Shown here in pieces: positions 1 to 6,574 of a DNA stretch of 24,243 bases. The translations under genes and the position numbers were made by a program. How positions within the stretch are numbered: the stretch's first letter is position 1; every line of letters begins with the position of its first letter. Origin of the DNA: Marinilabilia sp046483585 (GTDB taxonomy: Bacteria > Bacteroidota > Bacteroidia > Bacteroidales > Marinilabiliaceae); assembly GCA_046483585.1 (NCBI GenBank), contig JAWOCV010000238.1, positions 1 through 24,243 on the forward strand, in the 5' to 3' direction. Under the pieces are notes generated by a model. The model saw nothing but the letters and a program-made list of their open reading frames with translations. It searched no databases and had not been told where the DNA came from.

Positions 1-397
1 TTTGACGGATGCGATTGTAAGCATACCCGTAATATGGAAAACGGAAATCTCACCAAAGATTCTCTTATCAATGAGATTTCAATTCAGGAACAGCGGGCTG
101 TAATCACAAAGGATTCAGATTTTTATTATTCATATTTAGCAAGTCACAAACCATATAAATTGGTTTTAGTTCGTTTGGGAAATATGAAACGAGCATGACA
201 AGGTTTGTCACAAGAGAACATGTATAAACTCCAATCATGCGAGTTCCATTAGGCCAATAACTTAAGTAAATTATATACTAATGAAACTTGCAGAATTGAA
301 GCAATATTTTCGAGCTAACAGCAATAAGATCGTACAGCTCCTTGAAGAGCATTCGTTCATAATTTTGGAGAAAGAAAAAATTAAAATACTTGATTAA
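1..397 (+). pseudogene. DUF5615 PIN-like protein, broken by repeat A (5' end outside window)
   Basis: Frame 1 is open from the window edge to a TGA at 196-198 and contains TKDSDFYYSYL and a C-terminal LVLVRLGNMK, the pattern I know from DUF5615 (PIN-like, Mut7-C-related) proteins, usually the toxin-like partner of a DUF433 protein. At codon MK (184-189) a 97-bp repeat A unit begins, which frameshifts the frame and ends it after MKRA. The lost C-terminus is still present downstream: from 287 a frame reads LAELKQYFRANSNK... and stops with TAA at 395-397. Joining 189 to 287 gives a continuous protein ending in KIKILD. Seen directly: the interruption and the restored frame. Inferred: the gene was whole before insertion, and the truncated product has lost about 36 residues and may be inactive. 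The N-terminus and any antitoxin lie outside the window. Confidence 0.8.
184..280 (+). repeat. Repeat A, copy inside the DUF5615 gene
   Basis: A 97-bp unit bounded by ATGAAA at 184-189 and again at 281-286. It carries the A-family landmarks CGAGCATG, CACAAGAG, ACATGTATAA, CATGCGAGTTCCAT and TATACTAATG. The right-hand hairpin pairs CATTAG (247-252) with CTAATG (278-283). Other copies have CATCCG/CGGATG or CATTCG/CGAATG at the same place, so pairing is kept while sequence changes. Confidence 0.85.
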
Positions 398-496
398 TAG
401 TTTTGATTGTATTTTTTTAGATGGGATACAGGGAGTAATAAATTCCCGGTAACCAGCAACAATGATTCAGGAGATGGATTTGGTGGGGACAAGTAC

Positions 497-537
497 AGAC
501 GCACGGCCCCCGAAGGATCGGGGCAGGCTGTGCGTCT
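497..537. repeat. Inverted repeat / hairpin
   Basis: AGACGCAC (497-504) pairs perfectly with GTGCGTCT (530-537), with inner GGCCCC/GGGGC pairing. It has no T tract and lies just before the heptamer array. The core resembles palindromic AGACGCAC...GTGCGTCT repeats that are common in Bacteroidota intergenic DNA (recalled, not searched). Confidence 0.6.
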
Positions 538-555
538 CAACGTGCACCCCGCGAA

Positions 556-639
556 AACCAGCAACCAGCACCCAGCAACCAGCAACCAGCAACCAGCAAC
601 AAGCAACAAGCAACCAGCAACAAGCAACAAGCAACCAGC
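556..639. repeat. Heptanucleotide tandem array 1 (12 units)
   Basis: Twelve exact-length 7-bp units of AACCAGC, ACCCAGC or AACAAGC. It is followed at 642-673 by four 8-bp units, AATTACCC/AATTAACC. Unit length 7 means that copy-number change would shift any reading frame. No convincing coding sequence runs through it. It is best read as a slippage-prone microsatellite. Confidence 0.9.
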
Positions 640-737
640 CAAATTACCCAATTAACCAATTAACCAATTACCCAGCACCCCGGAATACGAAACTCATTAA
701 CCAGCCACAGATTCTTCGCAGGCTTAGAATGACGATC

Positions 738-814
738 AACAAGCAACCAGCACCCAGCAACAAGCAACCAGCACCCAGCACCCAGCAACAAGCAACAAGC
801 ACCCAGCAACAAGC
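738..814. repeat. Heptanucleotide tandem array 2 (11 units), abutting the symporter promoter
   Basis: Eleven 7-bp units (AACAAGC, AACCAGC, ACCCAGC) end at 814, directly against CATATTTG (814-821) and the symporter ATG at 826. The 64 bases between the two arrays hold a fragment (about 705-735) reading like an unrelated dispersed repeat, with no gene. Confidence 0.9.
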
Positions 815-821
815 ATATTTG
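814..821 (+). promoter_or_regulatory. Possible -7 box for the symporter
   Basis: CATATTTG matches the Bacteroidota -7 consensus TAnnTTTG except for the first base. The box ends 4 nt before the ATG at 826, so if used the mRNA would be leaderless. No TTG-like -33 element exists at the usual distance, because that region is heptamer repeat. Confidence 0.35.
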
Positions 822-825
822 CAAT

Positions 826-2235
826 ATGAAACAACTCCCTCTTCACTGGAAAATTATTATCGGACTTGCACTTGGCATCCTTTGGGCCGTGGCAGGCAGT
901 TGGCTCGGATGGAGCGAGTTTACGGACCAATGGATAGCTCCCTGGGGACGAATGTTCATCGACCTCTTGAAATTGATCGCTGTACCGCTGGTCTTATTTT
1001 CCATTATCGGGGGAATTGTTAGTCTTGGCCATCCGCGCGATTTGGGCCGGTTAGGGGGCAAAACCATCCTATTCTATCTGATGTCCACTTTTTTGGCCAT
1101 ATCCATCGGACTGATACTGGTCAATCTTTTTGCTCCGGGAAAAACCATCGATGAGGAAGTCCGCCTGGAAAACCGGTTAAGTTATGAACTATTCCTTCAG
1201 GAGGAGGGGCTGACGCCCAAAGACGGACAATGGTATTCCCGGGATTCAGCCTACTCCGGTATGTTGGACGAAGTGGCCTCCCGTCGCGGTTTTGAAGAAA
1301 CCGAAGATGTGCGTGAACGACTTGAAACGGCAAGAAAAGCCGAAGATGAAGGACCTCTTGTTTTCCTTGAAGAGATGGTGCCCGCCAATATTTTTGTGAG
1401 TCTGAGTGATAACCGTAATATGCTCCAGGTCATTTTCTTTGGCATTTTTTTCGGGATAGCAGTCTTGTTCCTGCCAAAAGAGAAGTCGGCTCCTTTAATG
1501 AAATTCACCAATTCTGTTGCTGAAGTATTTCTGAAAATGGTAGAGTTGATCATGAAGGCTGCTCCGTTTTTTGTTTTTGCTCTCATGGCCGGGATGGTCA
1601 GCCAAATGGCAGGAGATAATCCTTCGCATGTGCTGGAATTGTTTAAAGGTCTGACGTGGTATGCCCTGGTGGTGGTTCTCGGACTGGTAATTATGGGATT
1701 TGGGATTTACCCTGGAGTGATGGGCCTCTTTGTCAGGGGGCTTTCGTACCGCGACTTTCTCCGGGGCATCAGTCCCGCCCAGATGCTGGCATTTACCACA
1801 AGCAGCAGTGCGGCCACGTTGCCCGTTACACTCGAGTGCGTGGAAGACAACCTTAAGGTGGACAAACGCATGTCAAGTTTTGTTCTTCCCATTGGAGCTA
1901 CGGTAAACATGGACGGTACAAGTTTGTATCAGGCCGTGGCAGTGGTTTTTCTGGCCCAGATGCATATGGTGGATCTTTCCCTGGGACAGCAATTGACTGT
2001 GGTGTTTACAGCAACGTTGGCCAGCATCGGTTCTGCAGCCATCCCGAGCGCCGGCATCGTAATGCTTATGGTGGTACTCTCATCGGTGGGGCTGAATCCT
2101 GCATGGATTGGAATTATTCTTCCTGTTGACAGGATTCTGGATATGTTGCGCACGGTGGTGAATGTTACTGGCGATGCCTCCATAAGCGTAATAATTGACA
2201 GAACCACAGAGTTGGAGAAGGAGGACATTGAATAG
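826..2235 (+). CDS. Dicarboxylate/amino acid:cation symporter (DAACS family)
   Basis: This 469-residue polytopic inner-membrane protein belongs to the glutamate/aspartate/dicarboxylate:Na+ or H+ symporter family (GltP/GltT/DctA type). Family signatures are visible: the serine-rich re-entrant loop TSSSAATLP at about residues 325-333, the cation/substrate motif NMDGT at 361-365 within PIGATVNMDGT, a second re-entrant SIGSAAIPSAG, and the C-terminal substrate-binding helix with LPVDRILDMLRTVVNVTGD. Residues about 105-180 form a long charged hydrophilic insertion between early membrane helices, longer than in GltP. The ATG at 826 gives a natural start (MKQLPLHWKIIIG) and there is no ribosome-binding site, as is normal in this phylum. 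It stands alone, with heptamer arrays directly upstream and tRNA-Pro downstream. The substrate cannot be decided from sequence, so no symbol is given. Confidence 0.93.
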   Translation: MKQLPLHWKIIIGLALGILWAVAGSWLGWSEFTDQWIAPWGRMFIDLLKLIAVPLVLFSIIGGIVSLGHPRDLGRLGGKTILFYLMSTFLAISIGLILVNLFAPGKTIDEEVRLENRLSYELFLQEEGLTPKDGQWYSRDSAYSGMLDEVASRRGFEETEDVRERLETARKAEDEGPLVFLEEMVPANIFVSLSDNRNMLQVIFFGIFFGIAVLFLPKEKSAPLMKFTNSVAEVFLKMVELIMKAAPFFVFALMAGMVSQMAGDNPSHVLELFKGLTWYALVVVLGLVIMGFGIYPGVMGLFVRGLSYRDFLRGISPAQMLAFTTSSSAATLPVTLECVEDNLKVDKRMSSFVLPIGATVNMDGTSLYQAVAVVFLAQMHMVDLSLGQQLTVVFTATLASIGSAAIPSAGIVMLMVVLSSVGLNPAWIGIILPVDRILDMLRTVVNVTGDASISVIIDRTTELEKEDIE

Positions 2236-2504
2236 TTCGGACAATAACAGGCACATGATTCCCTATGCAAAGATATAAACCAGTGTACAACAAAAGACCC
2301 CAAAGTGCCGATGGCAGCAGGATCAGCCGAAAGAAACAATCGGTCAGTCTTTAACCGCCCGGGAACAATGTCTGAAAAAGGTTTCTGTAATTAACAAATT
2401 TACTCATGGGATTAGAGATCTTGTGTGCGGCAAGTATCTTAAATTATTCAATGAATGTAAAGCCATTTCCAAAAAAAAATATATTTTTGTGCTCTGAATA
2501 AAAA

Positions 2505-2578
2505 CGGGGTGTAGCGCAGTCCGGTAGCGCGCGTCGTTCGGGACGACGAGGTCCCAGGTTCGAATCCTGGTACCCCGA
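2505..2578 (+). tRNA. tRNA-Pro (anticodon CGG)
   Basis: A full cloverleaf is visible. The acceptor arms are CGGGGTG (2505-2511) and TACCCCG (2571-2577), the D arm is GCGC...GCGC, the anticodon stem is CGTCG/CGACG around the loop TTCGGGA with anticodon CGG, and the T arm is CCAGG-TTCGAAT-CCTGG. The discriminator is A at 2578. It is followed by CAAAA, so the CCA end is not encoded and must be added enzymatically. It reads CCG proline codons. About 270 bases separate it from the symporter, and that gap (2236-2504) shows no gene. Confidence 0.97.
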
Positions 2579-2583
2579 CAAAA

Positions 2584-2619
2584 GGTAGAGGCGCAATTTA
2601 TGGCGTCTCTACCTTTTTT
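2584..2619 (+). terminator. Intrinsic terminator after tRNA-Pro
   Basis: GGTAGAGGCGC (2584-2594) pairs with GCGTCTCTACC (2603-2613), an 11-bp stem with one G-T pair, followed by six Ts (2614-2619). It lies six bases after the tRNA. The stem resembles dispersed GTAGAGACGC palindromes of this phylum. Confidence 0.85.
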
Positions 2620-2852
2620 ATATAAAGTGGGCGAAAACAGGAACCGGGAATATCAAAAGGCTCTTTTCACAACTGGCGTGTTCCATGCTTCTGCCTCAAG
2701 AAAATGGGGTATAAGGACAATTCCCCTTAAAAAGGGGCTTATGACATAACCGAAGTAATTTGTTTACAGCTATTGTCGATGCCATCAATATTGTCCGGAG
2801 AGATTTTCCAGGTTATTCATTTTCAGTTTTTTTGAAAAAAAAGATAACATTT

Positions 2853-2878
2853 CAGAATTTTTCAAATTCTGCTTTTTT
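2853..2878 (+). terminator. Hairpin with T tract, no obvious gene upstream
   Basis: CAGAATTT (2853-2860) and AAATTCTG (2864-2871) form an 8-bp stem with a 3-nt loop, followed by C and six Ts. The nearest upstream transcript already ends at 2619, so this may end a small unannotated transcript or be a chance AT-rich hairpin. The stretch 2620-2850 shows nothing else I can name. Confidence 0.4.
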
Positions 2879-3100
2879 GTCGGTTCAACTTTTGTAATGC
2901 CTTGTAATTCAATTGTTTAAAATTCCGATGTTGCTCAGGTTAAATCACAGTATATCAATGTAGTACGAATTTTTTTACCTGTCCGCCGTTTACTTATTAA
3001 AATCCTGCTATATAAAACAAACTTTGGTTTGTACAACAAGTCTAATTTTTCATAAACCGCCAGGCAGGCATCTTACATCTAATAATCTAACGATCTATTG
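2879..3100. repeat. Repeat B interrupted by repeat C (B[C])
   Basis: The left end (about 2879, diverged) reads ...AACTTTTGTAATGCC and the right end is AATCTAACGATCTATTG at 3084-3100, both as in other B copies. A C unit lies inside it at 2978-3069, starting CCTGTCCGCCG, ending CGCCAGGCAGGC, with the inner palindrome ACAAACTTTGGTTTGT. The same B[C] arrangement occurs at 20835-21061. Confidence 0.8.
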
Positions 3101-3194
3101 TTTTCAAATAGAGGATTCTTATCCTTTATTCTGTTCACTTTTCCCCAAAATGTTGTTATTTTGCAAAATAAAAAAAGGAGATGTTACAACCTGT

Positions 3195-4130
3195 ATGATA
3201 GAAAAACTTATTTATCTTGAATCTGTTGATTTGGTGGAGTTTATGGGTGTTCAGAACACCAAGCTGGACATGATCAAAGCCAGTTTTCCCAAATTACGGA
3301 TTGTGGCCCGGGGAAATTGGCTGAAGGCCATGGGAGATGCCGGGGAAGTGGCTGATTTCGAAGATAAGGTCAACCAATTACTCGAACATTATGAACGTTA
3401 CAATGTTCTGAAAGAAGATTCCATCAATAATATTATGAAGGGGGAGTCGGTTGCGCAGACCGACAGTGAAGAAGATACCATCCTGTTTGGCGTCAGCGGA
3501 AAGCCTATCAAAGCAAGGACCGAGAATCAGCGTAAACTTGTAAAAGCTTATGAAACCAATGATCTGATGTTTGCTGTTGGCCCCGCTGGTTCAGGGAAAA
3601 CCTATACTGCCATCGCTTTGGCCGTGAGGGCGCTTAAACACAGAGTGGTGCGGCGGATTATACTCAGCCGGCCGGCGGTTGAAGCCGGAGAAAAGCTTGG
3701 TTTTCTGCCGGGAGATATGAAAGAAAAGATCGATCCATATCTGCAGCCGCTCTATGATGCCTTGCAGGATATGATCCCGGCCGTTAAACTCAGGGAATAT
3801 CTGGAGAACGGAACCATACAGATCGCCCCGCTTGCCTATATGCGAGGCCGCACACTTAACAATGCCTTTGTCATTCTGGACGAGGCTCAAAATACGACCA
3901 CAAATCAGCTCAAAATGTTCCTTACCAGAATGGGAACCAATGCCAAATTTGTCGTGACAGGAGACATTACCCAGATCGATCTTCCGAATCCCATGACTAC
4001 TTCCGGACTGGTTCAGGCCATGCGTATTCTGAAAGGGATTGAAGGCATCGAACGCATCAAATTTTCGGTGAAAGACATTGTGCGTCATCGCCTGGTACAG
4101 GACATTGTGGAAGCTTACGAAAAAGAATGA
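3195..4130 (+). CDS. phoH: PhoH family P-loop ATPase
   Basis: A 311-residue cytoplasmic PhoH-like protein, an SF1-helicase-type ATPase domain with a short N-terminal RNA-binding-like region. Walker A is GPAGSGKT at residues 129-136 and Walker B is VILDEAQN at 226-233, followed by the family's NQLKMFLTRMG and VVTGDITQIDLP. I chose the ATG at 3195 (MIEKLIYLES) because homologues start there. An in-frame opening continues back to about 3024, but that part is translated repeat C and would be an artefact. A TTATTTTGC box at 3158-3166 is a weak promoter candidate. purC starts 28 bases after the stop, an arrangement typical of Bacteroidota, suggesting cotranscription. PhoH is associated with phosphate stress and RNA metabolism in other bacteria, but the precise role is unknown here. 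Confidence 0.93.
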   Translation: MIEKLIYLESVDLVEFMGVQNTKLDMIKASFPKLRIVARGNWLKAMGDAGEVADFEDKVNQLLEHYERYNVLKEDSINNIMKGESVAQTDSEEDTILFGVSGKPIKARTENQRKLVKAYETNDLMFAVGPAGSGKTYTAIALAVRALKHRVVRRIILSRPAVEAGEKLGFLPGDMKEKIDPYLQPLYDALQDMIPAVKLREYLENGTIQIAPLAYMRGRTLNNAFVILDEAQNTTTNQLKMFLTRMGTNAKFVVTGDITQIDLPNPMTTSGLVQAMRILKGIEGIERIKFSVKDIVRHRLVQDIVEAYEKE

Positions 4131-4158
4131 TTCGTTATATTTTCAATTTAAAGAAGTT

Positions 4159-5112
4159 ATGCAAAACGCTATTGTAGAATCAAATTTTAAATTTCCCCGG
4201 CAGAAGGATGTTTACAAAGGGAAAGTTCGTGATGTTTACAACATTGATGATCAATATCTGGTCATGCTCGTAACCGACCGGATATCGGCTTTTGACGTGG
4301 TTCTGCCGAAAGGCATTCCTTTCAAGGGGCAGGTCCTGAATCAGATCGCTGCCAAATTTCTGGACGCCACTGCCGATATTGTCCCCAACTGGAAGATCGC
4401 CATGCCTGACCCCATGGTGACGGTAGGCCATCATTGTGAACCCTATAAAGTGGAAATGGTCATCCGTGGCTATCTTACGGGGCATGCCTGGCGTGAGTAC
4501 AAAGCTGGCAAACGTGAGCTTTGCGGCAATCCTTTACCCGAAGGCATGGTCGAGAACCAGAAATTTGAACAACCCCTCATAACGCCAACCACCAAAGCCG
4601 TGGTCGGTCATGATGAAGACATCTCCCGCGATGAGATATTGCGTCAGGGGCTGGTTTCTGAAGAAGAGTATGCGCAGCTTGAAAAATATACCATGGCGCT
4701 TTTCCAGCGCGGAACTGAGATGGCTGCCGACAAAGGGCTGATACTGGTGGATACCAAATATGAATTCGGAAAGAAAGACGGTCAGATCTATCTCATCGAT
4801 GAAATTCATACACCCGATTCATCCCGGTATTTTTATGCCGACGGATACGAGGAACGCCTCCGGAAAGGTCAGCCTCAGCGTCAGCTTTCCAAGGAATTTG
4901 TACGCCAGTGGTTGATAGAGAGAGGATATCAGGGAGAAGAAGGCCAGCAAATCCCCGAGATGACTGAGGATTACATCAAAGAGGTTTCTGAACGGTATAT
5001 TGAGTTGTTTGAGAAAATTACCGGCGAAACCTTCCAGAAGGCCAAAGCTGAAGATGTGGCCGGGCGAATTGAGAGGAATGTAACCGAATATCTGAATCAA
5101 CTTTTGAAATAG
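4159..5112 (+). CDS. purC: Phosphoribosylaminoimidazole-succinocarboxamide (SAICAR) synthase
   Basis: This enzyme of de novo purine synthesis joins aspartate to CAIR using ATP, giving SAICAR. The 317-residue protein shows the family landmarks in order: YKGKVRDVY near residue 16, TDRISAFDV, the phosphate-binding IPFKGQVLNQ, GYLTGHAWREY, SRDEIL, GLILVDTKYEFG and DEIHTPDSSRYF. Length fits the long (about 310 residue) Bacteroidota form rather than the 240-residue form of E. coli. The ATG at 4159 (MQNAIVESNF) matches family starts. An upstream in-frame ATG at 4078 lies inside phoH and would add 27 residues with no family match. Cotranscription with phoH is likely given the 28-base gap. Confidence 0.96.
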   Translation: MQNAIVESNFKFPRQKDVYKGKVRDVYNIDDQYLVMLVTDRISAFDVVLPKGIPFKGQVLNQIAAKFLDATADIVPNWKIAMPDPMVTVGHHCEPYKVEMVIRGYLTGHAWREYKAGKRELCGNPLPEGMVENQKFEQPLITPTTKAVVGHDEDISRDEILRQGLVSEEEYAQLEKYTMALFQRGTEMAADKGLILVDTKYEFGKKDGQIYLIDEIHTPDSSRYFYADGYEERLRKGQPQRQLSKEFVRQWLIERGYQGEEGQQIPEMTEDYIKEVSERYIELFEKITGETFQKAKAEDVAGRIERNVTEYLNQLLK

Positions 5113-5191
5113 TATTTCTTTGCTGTATAATGATCTTAACACAGGACAGCAATCTCTTGACCAAGAGGTTTGTTGTTCTGTGTTTTTATGT

Positions 5192-5327
5192 CAATAGACC
5201 GTTAGATTTTTAGATATAAGATTTAAGATCAATCGTATAGCATTAAAAATATGCATCTTAGCAGGAACAATGCACCTTTTTTAGACAACTAAGAATCAAG
5301 TTTTTGCAAAAGTTTAACGGACTATTG
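5192..5327. repeat. Repeat B, intact MITE-like copy with 7-bp target duplication
   Basis: A 136-bp element with imperfect terminal inverted repeats: CAATAGACCGTTAGATTTT at the left and AAAGTTTAACGGACTATTG at the right. It is flanked on both sides by TTTATGT (5185-5191 and 5328-5334), a perfect 7-bp duplication. It has no coding capacity, so a transposase would have to act in trans. It fills the gap between purC and the Nudix gene. Confidence 0.85.
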
Positions 5328-5359
5328 TTTATGTTTGACCTAAAAATATTATTGAAGTT

Positions 5360-6460
5360 TTGAAATTTTCTGCCATTAAGAGAATGTCGCTGGCCGGTAA
5401 ATTGTTACCGGGTATGTTGCCTTTGTTGCTTTTTGTCGTAGTGGAACTGGTGTGGGGCACCACCGCCGGTCTTACAGCCGCGCTGGTATTGGGTGTGGTT
5501 CAGTTGATGTGGTTCTGGTTTCGCGAAAAACGGATCGATAAATTTGTTCTTGGAGACATCGGATTTTTAATCGTTCTTGGCGGTCTGGCCATACTCTTCG
5601 ACAATGCCCTGCTGTTCAAATTAAAACCTGTATTTGTTGAATCAGCTCTTTTACTTCTGATCGGGTATTCCGCTTTTTCTGATCATAACCTGGTATTGCT
5701 CATGACCCGGCGTTATTTTAAAGGAGTAATTGCCGGTCCTTTTGAATCGTGGGTGATGCAGCAGATGCTGAAAATATTTTTCGGATTATTGGGAATGCAT
5801 GTTTTGCTGACCCTGGCTGCAGCTTTGTGGATGCCACATGCCTGGTGGGCGGCCATTAGTGGGCCCGGGTTTTATGTTCTTGTGGTTCTGATGTTTGGAA
5901 TATCGTGGATCATCAATCATCAGCGAAAGAAGAAGTGGTCGAAAGAGGAGTGGTTGCCGATCGTAGATGAAGAAGGAAAGGTACAGGGGCATGCCCCGCG
6001 GAGTCTGTTTCATGATGGAAAAACGCGTTGGTTACATCCGGTGGTTCACCTGCAGGTGGTAGGACCGGACGGTCTTTGGTTGCAAAAGCGTCCTTTGCAC
6101 AAAGATGTTCAACCCGGCATGTGGGATACCGCTGTAGGAGGCCATATTGCCAGGGGAGAGGATGTACAAACAGCTTTGAAACGGGAAGCTCTTGAGGAAA
6201 TTGGTGTTGATCCCGGGAATGCTGTTTCTGTTGGACGATATTTATGGCGAAGCGCATTGGAGAGAGAACAGGTATTGGTCTTCGCTATGTGGCATGAAGG
6301 TCCCTTAACACCTGATCCTGAGGAGTTGGATGGAGGAAAAACCTGGACTTTTGAGGAAATTGAATCTGCGTTAGGAGAAGGCATACTAACTCCCAATTTT
6401 GAAGAGGAATACCGGCGTTTTGGAAGGATGTTGAAAGAAATAGGAAGTAATAAAAAATAA
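5360..6460 (+). CDS. YciB/IspA-like membrane domain fused to a Nudix hydrolase
   Basis: A 366-residue two-part protein. Residues about 15-190 contain five or six hydrophobic segments with the pattern of the YciB/intracellular-septation-protein family (LLPGMLPLLLF, FWFREKRIDK, GGLAILFDNALLFKLKP). Residues about 197-350 form a soluble Nudix domain whose box fits GX5EX7REUXEEXGU exactly at 261-283 (GHIARGE...REALEEIGV), with the surrounding WDTAVGGH and LHPVVHLQV reminiscent of the IDI/YfcD-like Nudix group. The first possible start is TTG at 5360. ATG at 5384 (MSLAGKLLPG) is a good alternative and removes eight residues. The hydrolase would sit at the inner face of the membrane. The substrate is unknown. 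The fusion is seen in the sequence; the family of the membrane part is my recognition from hydrophobic pattern and short motifs. Confidence 0.85.
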   Translation: MKFSAIKRMSLAGKLLPGMLPLLLFVVVELVWGTTAGLTAALVLGVVQLMWFWFREKRIDKFVLGDIGFLIVLGGLAILFDNALLFKLKPVFVESALLLLIGYSAFSDHNLVLLMTRRYFKGVIAGPFESWVMQQMLKIFFGLLGMHVLLTLAAALWMPHAWWAAISGPGFYVLVVLMFGISWIINHQRKKKWSKEEWLPIVDEEGKVQGHAPRSLFHDGKTRWLHPVVHLQVVGPDGLWLQKRPLHKDVQPGMWDTAVGGHIARGEDVQTALKREALEEIGVDPGNAVSVGRYLWRSALEREQVLVFAMWHEGPLTPDPEELDGGKTWTFEEIESALGEGILTPNFEEEYRRFGRMLKEIGSNKK

Positions 6461-6516
6461 AATGGAAGGGTTCATAATAAAAAGGTTTAGGTTTGCAAAA
6501 AATGATCATAGAAAGA

Positions 6517-6557
6517 GATCCCGGGAATTTATTGAATAAGAAGCCCCGGGATCATTT
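6517..6557. terminator. Hairpin between convergent genes
   Basis: GATCCCGGG (6517-6525) pairs perfectly with CCCGGGATC (6545-6553), then ATTTTG. It lies between the stop of the Nudix gene and the stop of the convergent blaR1-like gene, so it may serve both strands. The loop is long (19 nt) and the T tracts are modest. Confidence 0.55.
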
Positions 6558-6574
6558 TGTTGATTAATAATCAT

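Noticed and set aside
556..814. Heptamer arrays as a CRISPR array or origin iterons
   Set aside because: Units are 7 bp, contiguous and without spacers. No dnaA-type gene or DnaA-box cluster is nearby.
394..1022. Open frames on both strands through the heptamer arrays (plus 407-655, 462-1022; minus 394-651, 736-930)
   Set aside because: Seven-base repeats stay open in several frames and give low-complexity peptides. The plus frame runs out of frame into the symporter gene.
3024..3194. N-terminal extension of PhoH
   Set aside because: It is translated repeat C/B sequence shared with the region upstream of mce. Family homology begins at the ATG at 3195.
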